Of a stretch of 64,000 nt of DNA, positions 1 to 7,956 are shown piece after piece (within the stretch, counting starts at the first letter, position 1; each line of letters begins with the position of its first letter). The position numbers were made by a program, and so were the translations under genes. The stretch covers positions 4,636,001 to 4,700,000 of the forward strand of contig NZ_SOBN01000001.1 in NCBI RefSeq assembly GCF_004365705.1, written 5' to 3'. This DNA is from Streptomyces sp. 846.5. GTDB lineage: Bacteria; Actinomycetota; Actinomycetes; Streptomycetales; Streptomycetaceae. The notes under the pieces are model-generated. The model was not told the origin of the DNA, did not search any database, and saw nothing but the letters and a program-made list of their open reading frames with translations.

Positions 1-191
1 TCAACCCGCTCAAGGTGCTCATGCCGCTCGCCCTGTGGCTGATCGGCATCGGCATCGCCAAGGGCGTCTTCGACATGGTGACGCACCCGGTGCGGTTCGC
101 CGTGAACACCGTGCTGATCTTCATCACGGGCCTGCTGATCGCCTCGCTGGCGCTGCTGGCCGACCTGATCGTGCGGTCCCGGCAGGACTGA
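1..191 (+). CDS. C-terminal end of a family 2 glycosyltransferase-like membrane protein (partial)
   Basis: Only the last 62 residues are present; the gene begins upstream of the window. The visible part has two hydrophobic segments (around LMPLALWLIGIGIA and VNTVLIFITGLLIASLALL) and ends in a basic tail, VRSRQD. Two membrane helices with a charged tail are typical of the C-terminal anchor of polyprenyl-phosphate-type GT2 enzymes. The adjacent GT4 gene, which converges on it 23 bases away, fits a cell-envelope glycan setting. The catalytic domain is out of view, so the family is an inference. Confidence 0.5.
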   Translation, partial: NPLKVLMPLALWLIGIGIAKGVFDMVTHPVRFAVNTVLIFITGLLIASLALLADLIVRSRQD

Positions 192-214
192 CCGACCGGC
201 CGAACGCTTCCCCC

Positions 215-1327
215 TCAGCCCCTGGTGAGCAGGCTCACCAGGGGCTGAACCACTTCCGCAGGGCCGAAGCGGTCCTCGGCCGCCGCTCGGGCCGCCTGCT
301 TCATCCGGTCGAGCTCGCCCCGGTCCTCGGCGAGTTTCCGCAGCGCCGCGGCCAGCGCCTCCGGGTCGCCGGGCGGTACCAGCACCGCCGCGTCGCCCAG
401 CTCGCGCCGCTGCGGCTCGGTGTCGGAGGTGATCAGGGCGCAGCCCGCGGCAGCCCCCTGGAAGACCTTGTTGGGGACCACCCGCAGCGCCTTGGGCCCG
501 GTGCCGAAGATGCCCAGGCAGACGTCGTGACCGGCCACCACGGCGGGGAGCTCGGCCGCGGGCACCCAGTCCAGCCAGCGGACGGAGCCGTCGGTCGGGG
601 CCGCGCTCCTGGCGGCCTCCGAATCCTGGCCGCGTCCGATCATCGTCAGCTCGACCGGCACACCCTCCAGGGCGGCCATCGCCGCGGTGATGACCGGCGC
701 GCCCTGCAGCGGGGTGAACAGACCGTAGAAGACCACGCTCAGCGGGGCCGGATCGGCGCCTGCGGAGGTGCGGGCCGCCGCGGCCGCGGCGCCGGCCTCG
801 AACCAGTAGTCGGGTGCGCCGACCGGGACCACGACCGCACGCTCCCTGGCCGACTCCGGCAGCGCCGCGCGGTGCTCCTCGGTGTCCACCACGACCACCG
901 AGGCGGCCCGCAGCGCGCCCGCGTCGATGGCCCGCAGCAGCATCTGCTTGACGCCGCCGCTGGACAGCCTGCGGTCCCTGGCCGTGTCGCTGGCGCTGAT
1001 CAGGTGGTCCAGCACGATCGGGGTCCGCCGGAACAGCAGCCGGGCCAGCCGTACGTCGAAGTGGCCCAGGTAGCCGACCAGGACCACATCGGGCCGCGGC
1101 ATCCGCCGGGCCGACCGGGCCAGCTGCCACCAGCGCGAGGCCAGGCGCAGCAGCAGCAGCGGCACCCGCCACGGCTGGGCCAGCATGGCCACCCGCCCCG
1201 CGGTGTCCAGCCCCAGCGGGACGTTGCATTCCTGGACGTCCATCCCGTGGGCGCGCAGCCCGTCGGCGATGATGCCGACCCGGGGGTGAGCGGACGTGTC
1301 GTAGGTGCCGAAGACCAGAACGCGCAT
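215..1327 (-). CDS. GT4-type glycosyltransferase
   Basis: A 370-residue protein with the two-Rossmann-domain plan of GT-B enzymes. The N-terminal strand RVLVFGTYDTSAHPRVG carries the usual acceptor-side start. The C-terminal half contains PNKVFQGAAAGCALITSD followed by ELGDAAVLVPPGDPEAL, the nucleotide-sugar-binding region of family 4, with the E-x7-E type acidic position replaced by a TEPQRRELG stretch. It probably transfers a sugar from a nucleotide donor to an envelope or exopolysaccharide acceptor on the cytoplasmic face. The flippase-like gene diverges from it 88 bases away, which suggests a shared regulatory region and a linked envelope role. Donor and acceptor cannot be read from the sequence. 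Confidence 0.8.
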   Translation of the reverse strand: MRVLVFGTYDTSAHPRVGIIADGLRAHGMDVQECNVPLGLDTAGRVAMLAQPWRVPLLLLRLASRWWQLARSARRMPRPDVVLVGYLGHFDVRLARLLFRRTPIVLDHLISASDTARDRRLSSGGVKQMLLRAIDAGALRAASVVVVDTEEHRAALPESARERAVVVPVGAPDYWFEAGAAAAAARTSAGADPAPLSVVFYGLFTPLQGAPVITAAMAALEGVPVELTMIGRGQDSEAARSAAPTDGSVRWLDWVPAAELPAVVAGHDVCLGIFGTGPKALRVVPNKVFQGAAAGCALITSDTEPQRRELGDAAVLVPPGDPEALAAALRKLAEDRGELDRMKQAARAAAEDRFGPAEVVQPLVSLLTRG

Positions 1328-1415
1328 GGGACGAACAGTAGGGCAACGCGCCGCGCGGCCCGCAGCGGGCCTGGCGGCTTGCCCGGTTTCCGCCTACGGG
1401 GCTTATGCTCCCCGC

Positions 1416-2477
1416 ATGCCCGACCCCGCAGTCAACGAAGCTGAACAGGATGTCTCCCGGCACCCCCAGGCACCGGCGTCACCGGCCGGGGCGACCCGGA
1501 CGGCCCGCCTGCGCGGCCTGATGAACAAGGGTCCGCTGGGCCGGGTCGTGCGGCTGGTCTTCGTGCTGGCCGCGGTCGGGCTCGGCGGCTATGCGCTGGC
1601 CTCCCAGTGGAGCCAGGTCAGGTCCGGGCTGGCGGATCTGGGCTGGGCGGCCGTGGCCGGCGCGCTGGTCGCCGTGCTGCTGGCAGCGCTGACCTCCATG
1701 CAGTCCTGGCGGGTGCTGCTGGGGGCCTTCGGCTCCAGGCCCCCGCTGCGCGGAGCCGCGCAGGTGTTCTTCGTCGGTCAGCTCGGCAAGTACCTCCCGG
1801 GTTCGGTGTGGTCCGTGGTGGCGCAGATGGACCTGGGCCGGGCCTACCGGATCCCGCCGCGCCGCTCGGCCAGCGCCGCCGCGCTCACGATGCTGGTCTC
1901 GCTGGTCAGCGGGCTGCTCTGCACGGTCTGTGCGCTCCCCTTCCTGCAGGGCGGTGCCATCGGCCGCTACGGCTGGGCGTTCCTCGCGGTCCCGGTGATC
2001 CTCGCCGTGCTGCACCCCCGGCTGCTCAACCCGCTGCTGGAGCGGCTGCTCAGGCTGGCCCGTCGGCCGGCCCTGGAACACCGGGTCTCCGGCCGGGCGA
2101 TCGGCCTCTCGCTGGCCTGGTCGCTGCTGTACTGGGCGCTGGTCGGGCTGCAGATCTGGATCCTGGCGGTGAGCATGGGCGCCCCCGCCGTGAAGACGCT
2201 GGCCCCCGCCATCGGCGGCTTCGCCTTCGCCTGGAGCGTCGGCTTCCTGATCGTGATCGACCCCGCCGGGGCCGGGGTGCGCGAAGTCATCCTGGTCGCG
2301 ATGCTTTTGCCGGTCATGGACGAGGGTCGGGCCACGGCGGTGGCCCTGGTGTCCAGGGTGCTGACGATCGTGGCGGATCTGCTGACCGCTGCCCTGGCAG
2401 GCTGGTTCGGCCGGGGCATGGCCGCTGCTGCCGCTCAGGAGGGCCAGGACGCTCAGGAGGGCCAGGACCTCGGCTGA
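1416..2477 (+). CDS. Flippase-like / lysylphosphatidylglycerol synthase transmembrane-domain protein
   Basis: A 353-residue integral membrane protein with about eight hydrophobic segments and a short hydrophilic N-terminus. The central motif GQLGKYLPGSVWSVVAQ is the signature of the PF03706 (UPF0104/MprF-N) family, whose members flip or move lipids and lipid-linked sugars. The ATG at 1416 is chosen because an earlier in-frame start would run into the promoter region of the divergent glycosyltransferase and adds a proline/arginine-rich stretch unlike the family. There is no synthase domain, so it is the membrane part only. The 3' end overlaps the convergent AbiEi-like frame by 164 bases. Confidence 0.82.
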   Translation: MPDPAVNEAEQDVSRHPQAPASPAGATRTARLRGLMNKGPLGRVVRLVFVLAAVGLGGYALASQWSQVRSGLADLGWAAVAGALVAVLLAALTSMQSWRVLLGAFGSRPPLRGAAQVFFVGQLGKYLPGSVWSVVAQMDLGRAYRIPPRRSASAAALTMLVSLVSGLLCTVCALPFLQGGAIGRYGWAFLAVPVILAVLHPRLLNPLLERLLRLARRPALEHRVSGRAIGLSLAWSLLYWALVGLQIWILAVSMGAPAVKTLAPAIGGFAFAWSVGFLIVIDPAGAGVREVILVAMLLPVMDEGRATAVALVSRVLTIVADLLTAALAGWFGRGMAAAAAQEGQDAQEGQDLG

Positions 2478-3360
2478 GCCGTAGCTCGTCCAGCGCCGAC
2501 CGCACCAGCGCGGCCGCGCCCCCGGGTTCGGCGACGTCGGCCCAGGTGAAGCGGAGCAGCGGCTGGCCGTTGCGGTGCGAGCGGGCCGGGCCCTCGCGTC
2601 GGCCGCAGGTCTCGCCCAGGAGAGGGCGACGCAGGCCGCGGTGCCAGCAGAAGGCCGAGCGGGCCACCTGGAGCTGGTCCGGGGCGACCCCGCCGCGGAC
2701 GCAGTCCAGCCGGACGGCGGACTCCAGCGGGGCCGCGGCCCGCCCGTCCGCGAGGGGCAGCAGCGACCGGGCCGGATCGGCCCGGGGCCGGTAGCGCAGC
2801 GCGCGGTCGACGGCGCTGAGGTCGACCAGCAGGCCCTGGTGCAGGGCCGAGTCCAGCAGGCCGATCCCCTGGTCCTCCGGCAGCCGCAGCAGCAGGTCGG
2901 CCAGGGTGCGCGCGACCGAGGTCAGCGGCAGGCCGCGGCGGCGGACCACCTCGCCCGGGCCCAGCGCCGCCAGGTGCAGCCGCAGCCGCAGATCGGGCCT
3001 GGGATGGCGGCCGCGCGGCAGATAGACGTCGACATGGGGCGGTTCGGCCGCGAGCCCGCGCAGCCGCAGCAGCCGGGCCGCCGTGCCGAGGCCGATCACG
3101 CTGCTGGGACCGCAGCGCAGATGGGCCGCCCAGGCCCGGGCGAGCAGCGGTGGTCGGCCGCCCGGGCCGCGCGCCGTCGGCGGGGTGGTCAGGTACACCC
3201 CGTGGTGCAGCGCGGCCCAGCGGCCCTGCCGGACCAGGACGCGGATCTGGTCGCGCGGCAGCCCGGCCTCCAGGGCCTGGCGGGCCAGCACGACGCCGCC
3301 CTGACGGCGGGCGAGGACCTCGACGGTGCGGTGTGCGGATACTGCTGCGGAATGGGTCAC
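2314..3360 (-). CDS. AbiEi-type winged-helix protein with an eroded DUF559 (Vsr-like) nuclease end
   Basis: A 348-residue frame. The N-terminal 60 residues (VEVLARRQGGVVLARQALEAG to GRWAALHHGVYLT) form the winged helix seen in AbiEi antitoxins and in actinobacterial DUF559 proteins. The C-terminal marker LLRFTWADV is the last strand of the DUF559/Vsr-like nuclease fold. Between them the usual stretch with the catalytic Asp/Glu residues (LDLAWP...VEYDG type) is missing and replaced by about 45 arginine-rich residues, so an internal deletion is likely and nuclease activity doubtful. The last 50 residues are proline-rich and read antisense through the flippase gene. A GTG start is used. No partner toxin gene lies beside it. 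Confidence 0.6.
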   Translation of the reverse strand: MTHSAAVSAHRTVEVLARRQGGVVLARQALEAGLPRDQIRVLVRQGRWAALHHGVYLTTPPTARGPGGRPPLLARAWAAHLRCGPSSVIGLGTAARLLRLRGLAAEPPHVDVYLPRGRHPRPDLRLRLHLAALGPGEVVRRRGLPLTSVARTLADLLLRLPEDQGIGLLDSALHQGLLVDLSAVDRALRYRPRADPARSLLPLADGRAAAPLESAVRLDCVRGGVAPDQLQVARSAFCWHRGLRRPLLGETCGRREGPARSHRNGQPLLRFTWADVAEPGGAAALVRSALDELRLSRGPGPPERPGPPERQQRPCPGRTSLPGQRSADPPRSSAPWTPGPPPWPDPRP

Positions 3361-3435
3361 GGCCCGAGCCTGCCGTGCCCGGGCCGACTCCGCACATCAG
3401 CCCTGTGGATAACTCCGCTCCGGTCTGATGATCGG

Positions 3436-4581
3436 TCAAGAAGCGCTGGCTGCACCCTCGACGGCGCCCTCGGCGATGGCCTCCTCGACCTCCGCCACCC
3501 GGGCCGCCTCCTCGGCGGCGAAGCGCTCGGCGTCCAGCTGCTCCGCGATCTCCTCGTCCTGACGCATCAGCAGGTCCAGGTTGGAGTCGCCCAGTTCCAG
3601 GACGCCCATGTCGACGTACGCCTGCTGCAGCTTCGGCCCCCACAGCCCGATGTCCTTGACGCAGGGCACGATCCGGGAGAAGAGCAGCTTGCGGAAGAAC
3701 TGCAGGTACTCGCTCTGCTCGCTGATCTCCTCGGCGTCCTTCAGCGGGATGCCGAAGTTGGTCAGCACCTCCACCCCGCGCAGCCGGTCCCGCATCAGGT
3801 AGCAGCCCTCGATCACGAACTCCTCGCGCTCGGCGAGCTCCGCGGCGGAGAGGCCGGCGTAGTAGTCGCGCAGCGCCATCCGTCCGAAGGCCACGTGCCG
3901 GGCCTCGTCCTGCATCACATAGGCCAGCAGCTGCTTGGGCAGCGGCTTGGTGGTGGTGTCCCGCAGCAGCCCGAACGCGGCCAGCGCCAGGCCCTCGATC
4001 AGCACCTGCATGCCGAGGTAGGGCATGTCCCAGCGGGAGTCGCGCAGGGTGTCGCCCAGCAGCGACTGCAGGTTGTCGTTGATGGGGTAGAGCACCCCCA
4101 TCTTCTCGTGCAGGAACCGGGAGTACAGCTCCGCGTGGCGGGCCTCGTCCATGGTCTGGGTCGCCGAGTAGAACTTGGCGTCCAGGTCCGGGACGGACTC
4201 GACTATGCGGGCCGCGCACACCATGGCGCCCTGCTCACCGTGCAGGAACTGGCTGAACTGCCAGGAGGCGTAGTGCCGGCGCAGGTCGGCGCGGTCCTTG
4301 GAGCTGAACTTGGCCCAGTACGGGGTGCCGTGGATGGCCATCGCCTCGTCCGGCAGCCCCAGCGGGTCGTAGGGGTCCACCTCCAGGGACCAGTCGATGC
4401 GCTTGACCGCGTCCCACTGCTTGTCCTTGCCCTTCTGGTAGAGCGCCAGCAGCCGCTCCCGGCCGGCGCCATTCTTCTGGCCGGGATACATGGCCTCCCA
4501 GTTGAAGCGGGCCGATCCGGTGGCGGGGACGGTCCAGGTTCCTTCGGCGACCGGGACGGTGTAGAGGGGGTGGGTCGACAT
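3436..4581 (-). CDS. Ferritin-like diiron-domain protein
   Basis: A 381-residue soluble protein. Two EARH motifs (MDEARHAELYSRF near residue 147 and QDEARHVAFGRM near residue 225) are the E-x-x-H pairs that bind two irons in the four-helix ferritin-like/ribonucleotide-reductase R2/AurF fold. It probably uses a diiron centre for an oxidation or oxygenation; the substrate is unknown. The acidic C-terminal 40 residues (many E and A) look like a flexible coil. It lies 121 bases downstream of an aldehyde dehydrogenase on the same strand, and a shared oxidative pathway is plausible. AurF-like N-oxygenase is an alternative label. Confidence 0.72.
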   Translation of the reverse strand: MSTHPLYTVPVAEGTWTVPATGSARFNWEAMYPGQKNGAGRERLLALYQKGKDKQWDAVKRIDWSLEVDPYDPLGLPDEAMAIHGTPYWAKFSSKDRADLRRHYASWQFSQFLHGEQGAMVCAARIVESVPDLDAKFYSATQTMDEARHAELYSRFLHEKMGVLYPINDNLQSLLGDTLRDSRWDMPYLGMQVLIEGLALAAFGLLRDTTTKPLPKQLLAYVMQDEARHVAFGRMALRDYYAGLSAAELAEREEFVIEGCYLMRDRLRGVEVLTNFGIPLKDAEEISEQSEYLQFFRKLLFSRIVPCVKDIGLWGPKLQQAYVDMGVLELGDSNLDLLMRQDEEIAEQLDAERFAAEEAARVAEVEEAIAEGAVEGAASAS

Positions 4582-4702
4582 CGAGGCGCTCCTCGTCGTG
4601 TGCGTTGCCGGGTGGTGCAGGGCACATGAAGGAGCGTCACACGAAGTTACCGGCGGGTCAACGGTCCGAGTGAACCGGCTGGGTCAAAGAGCCGGGCGGG
4701 GG

Positions 4703-6250
4703 TCAGCGGGCCGGATAGAGGGAGTAGCCGGGGAAGTTGCCGTAGAGCTTCTCGTCCTCGCCCTCGGGGCCGTGGCTGACCGCCTGGACCAGCAGGTCCC
4801 CGCCGACGAAGGCGCCTTTCCAGGAGGCGCCCAGGCCGCCGAAGACCTCCTCGCGGTCCCCGCGCGAGCGGGGCTTGTTGATGCCGACCTTGAAGGCCAG
4901 CAGGTCCGGCGCGATCCTGGCGGCGAAGTCGGGGTCGTCGGTGGCGATGCTGGCCACCAGCGAGCCGTTGCCCGCGTTCATGGCGGCGAGCAGTTCGGAC
5001 TCGGTGTCCACCAGGACCACCGAGTCCAGTGGCCCGAACGGCTCGGAGTGGTGCAGCGCCCAGTTGGGCGGCGGGTCCAGCACGCTGGCCGGGGCGATGT
5101 AGGCGGCGGTGTCCTGGCCGGGCAGGAAGCTGCCGTCGGCGAGGGTGCCCCGGTGCAGCGGGACGGCGCGGGCGATCACCGCGTCGTCGAAGTGCCGGAC
5201 CAGCTCGGCGGCCTTGGCGGCGTGGATCACCGGGCCGAAGTCCAGCTCCGGCAGCGGCGCCTCGGGGTCGGCGACGGCCAGCGGGTGCCCGAAGCGCAGA
5301 TTGCCGAGGACGGCCAGGTAGGTCTCCAGGAACGCCGGGAAGAGCCGGCGCTGCACCACGTAGCGCGGATAGGCGGTGCAGCGCTGCTTGGCGTACTCGA
5401 AGCCCTTGCGCAGATGCGCGGCCAGTGTCGTCCAGTCGCTGTAGTCCCAGACGCCCCAGGTGTTGAGGCCCTCCTGCTCCAGGAAGTGACGGCGGTTCAG
5501 GTCGGCCAGCGAGGTCGCGGCGCGGCGCCCATTGGCCCGTCCGCCGACGAAGGCGAGTGCGCCCAGGCCGGGTGAACGGATCAGCGAGTCGGCGATCTGC
5601 GAGCCCATGCCGGAGAGCAGGGTGACCGGAAGCCCGGCGCGGCGCATCAGCGCGTGCGCCAGCGTGAGGCAGTGGAAGCCGCCCTGGGACGGGGTCTTGG
5701 CGATCACCGCGTTGCCGGCCAGCAGCTGCACCAGTTCGGCGTGCACCTGGACGCTCATCGGGTAGTTCCAGCTGGCGATGTTGGAGACCGGACCCGGCAG
5801 CGCGGTCCGCGAGCCGAGCTGGCGGTCGATGTTCTCCAGGTACCAGCGCACCCCGTCCAGGGCACGGTCCACGTCGGCGCAGGCCAGCCGCCAGGGCTTG
5901 CCGATCTCCCAGACCAGCAGCATGGCCAGCAGGTCCCGTTGGCCGGCCAGGGCCTCGACGGCGGCCAGGACCCGGGCCTTGCGCTCGTCCAGGGGCGTCG
6001 CCGACCAGCCGCGGTGCTCGGTGACCGCGAAGTCGACGGCGGCCGCGGCCTCCTCGGCGCCGATCCTCGGCGGCCCGGGGATCGGGGTGCCGTCCAGCGG
6101 CGTGCTGTGCTCGCCGGGGGTGCCGGTGGCGTGCCAGTCGCCGCGGACCAGGTTCAGCAGCCGGTCGGGGGTGAACGCCTCGGGCGCGGCGGTCAGGCAG
6201 CGGGCGTAGGTGTCGTCCCAGGAAGTCCCGGGCTTGAGCTGGAGGGTCAC
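4703..6250 (-). CDS. Aldehyde dehydrogenase family protein
   Basis: A 515-residue NAD(P)-type aldehyde dehydrogenase. The cofactor part includes IASWNYPMSVQVHAE and NAVIAKTPSQGG. The catalytic region carries LEQEGLNTWGVWDYSDW (acidic general base) and KQRCTAYPRYVV, where Cys is the likely nucleophile. The GTG at 6250 is chosen because CAGGAG sits 7 bases ahead of it; the longer in-frame ATG adds 62 proline/arginine-rich residues unlike any ALDH. It lies just upstream of the ferritin-like gene on the same strand. The active-site context differs from the common GQ-x-C form, so this is a divergent subgroup and the substrate cannot be named. Confidence 0.85.
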   Translation of the reverse strand: MTLQLKPGTSWDDTYARCLTAAPEAFTPDRLLNLVRGDWHATGTPGEHSTPLDGTPIPGPPRIGAEEAAAAVDFAVTEHRGWSATPLDERKARVLAAVEALAGQRDLLAMLLVWEIGKPWRLACADVDRALDGVRWYLENIDRQLGSRTALPGPVSNIASWNYPMSVQVHAELVQLLAGNAVIAKTPSQGGFHCLTLAHALMRRAGLPVTLLSGMGSQIADSLIRSPGLGALAFVGGRANGRRAATSLADLNRRHFLEQEGLNTWGVWDYSDWTTLAAHLRKGFEYAKQRCTAYPRYVVQRRLFPAFLETYLAVLGNLRFGHPLAVADPEAPLPELDFGPVIHAAKAAELVRHFDDAVIARAVPLHRGTLADGSFLPGQDTAAYIAPASVLDPPPNWALHHSEPFGPLDSVVLVDTESELLAAMNAGNGSLVASIATDDPDFAARIAPDLLAFKVGINKPRSRGDREEVFGGLGASWKGAFVGGDLLVQAVSHGPEGEDEKLYGNFPGYSLYPAR

Positions 6251-6519
6251 GGTGTCGCTCCTGTTCGAGGGGGGAGCAGGTGCACGGTGCCGGTCAGGGC
6301 ACCGAGACTGGCACAGCCCGGGTGCGGGCGATACGGGGCCTCGGGGGTCTGTGGTCCTTCTCACGGCGGCCGCCGGGTGGCCCGGCATGGAGCAGCCGCC
6401 GCAGACGTACCGGGACACACACGGCATCAGCGGCATCAGTGGCGATTCCCAGTTTTACGGCCATAGTCCCCTAATCTCCTACTGAAGCAGCCCGAGAGCA
6501 GGACGAGGTCGAACCCCTG

Positions 6520-7155
6520 ATGTACAGCGCCCATGCCAGGCACGGCTGCTGCCGACGGCATGCCCACCGTCGTACGGCCCTGATGGCACTGGCCGCGACC
6601 GGAGCCCTGGCCTTCGCCACAATCGGCCTGCCGGTGATGGCGGCGGCGACGGACAGTCCGGCGGTCGCCCCGGCGGTGTCGGGCGGCAGCGCGGACGCCG
6701 CACAGAGCGTGGCCGCTCCGGCCAGGCAAGCCGCAGCCGCACGGGCCCGGTGGTCGGCCCCCGTCCCGGGCGCGCCGATGAGCGAGGCCTACGGCGTGGT
6801 GAACAGCGAGTACGCCGCCGGCTACCACACCGGCACCGACTTCGCCGTCGACGCCGGCACCGACGTGCTCGCGGTCGGCGACGGCACCGTGGTCTCGGCG
6901 GACCGGCGGACCTGCTACGGCAACACCGTGGTCGTCGAGCTCCCCGACGGCCGCTACGCCCTGTACGCGCACCTGTCGGCCTTCGAGGTGACGGCAGGTC
7001 AGCAGGTGCGGGCCGGCCAGCGGGTCGCCCGTTCGGGCGACACCGGCAACTCCACCGGACCGCATCTGCACTTCGAGATCCGCACCGCCGACTACTACGG
7101 CGCGGACATCGACCCGCTGGCCTATCTGCGCGGCAAGGGCGTCACCGACTTCTGA
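6520..7155 (+). CDS. Secreted M23 (LytM-type) peptidoglycan endopeptidase
   Basis: A 211-residue protein that starts with an arginine/histidine-rich N-region and a hydrophobic stretch ending VMAAATDS, read as a signal peptide, then an alanine-rich linker. The M23 domain covers about residues 80-205. Zinc ligands are seen in YHTGTDFAVD (H and D) and PHLHFEI (H-x-H), with GNSTGPHLHFE complete. It should cut peptide cross-links in the cell wall outside the membrane. In related genera such genes often sit behind a c-di-AMP riboswitch; I found no convincing copy in the 269 bases upstream. Confidence 0.88.
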   Translation: MYSAHARHGCCRRHAHRRTALMALAATGALAFATIGLPVMAAATDSPAVAPAVSGGSADAAQSVAAPARQAAAARARWSAPVPGAPMSEAYGVVNSEYAAGYHTGTDFAVDAGTDVLAVGDGTVVSADRRTCYGNTVVVELPDGRYALYAHLSAFEVTAGQQVRAGQRVARSGDTGNSTGPHLHFEIRTADYYGADIDPLAYLRGKGVTDF

Positions 7156-7162
7156 GCGGCGC

Positions 7163-7765
7163 TCAGTGCGGGCCGGGCTTGCCGATCCCCTCGGCGATGT
7201 CCAGGGCCACCCGCAGGGCGACGTCCCGGCGGCCCTCCGCGTCCGGAAGCCCGACCGACGCCTCGGGGTCCCCGACGCAGGCCTCGCCGATGAACTGGGC
7301 GACGTTGACGGTCATCAGCGAGATCGAGGCGCGCACCCGGTCCTCGAAGGTCGGGTCGGGGCCGAGCATCAGCTTGGTGAGTGCGAACATCAGGTCCTTG
7401 AAGCGGCCCCCCACCTTCAGCTCGCGGATGGTCGGCTGGTTCTCGTGGAAGAACCGCAGCAGCGGCTGCCGCGACTGCATGCCCTCGGCGAAGCGGCGCA
7501 CGATCTCGTCCCGCAGGGCCGGGCTGTACGGCTGCTCCCGGCCCCAGGCGATGGCCTCCTCGATGGGCGCGCTCATGGTGTCCACGATCCCGGCGAGGAT
7601 GTCCTCCTTGGTCCGGAAGTGGTAGTACAGCGCTGCCTTGGTGACGCCCAGGCGGTCGGCGATCTCGCGCAGTGAGGTCTTGTCGTACCCGTGCTCGGCG
7701 AACAGCTCCAGGGCGATGTCGAGGATGCGCGCCCGGGTGTCCCCGCGAGGTGTCTGGGTGGTCAT
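7163..7765 (-). CDS. TetR-family transcriptional regulator
   Basis: A 200-residue regulator. The N-terminal helix-turn-helix is clear: ARILDIALELFAEHGYDKTS then LREIADRLGVTKAALYYHF. The C-terminal helical domain (residues 60-195) would bind a small ligand. It is divergent from the DHA2 exporter gene that begins 191 bases away, the classic arrangement for a repressor that controls a drug-efflux pump. Two inverted repeats in the shared intergenic region are candidate operators. Confidence 0.92.
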   Translation of the reverse strand: MTTQTPRGDTRARILDIALELFAEHGYDKTSLREIADRLGVTKAALYYHFRTKEDILAGIVDTMSAPIEEAIAWGREQPYSPALRDEIVRRFAEGMQSRQPLLRFFHENQPTIRELKVGGRFKDLMFALTKLMLGPDPTFEDRVRASISLMTVNVAQFIGEACVGDPEASVGLPDAEGRRDVALRVALDIAEGIGKPGPH

Positions 7766-7810
7766 CGCTCCGCCTGATTGCCTGTCCGGTGAGAGGGGTG
7801 CCGCACACTT

Positions 7811-7840
7811 CTGCGCGTAGGTTAGCGGCCGTTCGCGCAG
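7811..7840. promoter_or_regulatory. Inverted repeat in the TetR/exporter intergenic region
   Basis: CTGCGCG (7811-7817) and CGCGCAG (7834-7840) are perfect 7-base arms separated by 16 bases, 46 bases upstream of the TetR start. This is a candidate operator or promoter-overlapping dyad; there is no direct evidence of binding. Confidence 0.35.
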
Positions 7841-7890
7841 GTCCCGCCAGGGATGGCGAAAAGCAGGTTGACGGCCCCCACCAAGTGAGC

Positions 7891-7932
7891 TTACCGTGCC
7901 GCTGTCGAGGGTACTAGCCGGTCGGCAGGTAA
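7891..7932. promoter_or_regulatory. Second dyad, closer to the exporter start
   Basis: TTACCGTGCCG (7891-7901) is mirrored by CGGCAGGTAA (7923-7932) with one extra base. It lies 25-66 bases before the exporter ATG. TTACC/GGTAA half-sites are plausible TetR-family contacts. The long spacing makes two separate half-operators possible. Confidence 0.35.
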
Positions 7933-7956
7933 GTCCGTGTACGGGGAGGCAGAGGG

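Noticed and set aside
6251-6519. c-di-AMP (ydaO-type) riboswitch ahead of the M23 endopeptidase
   Set aside because: Expected from related genomes, and disA is nearby, but I could not find the conserved core in the 269 bases upstream.
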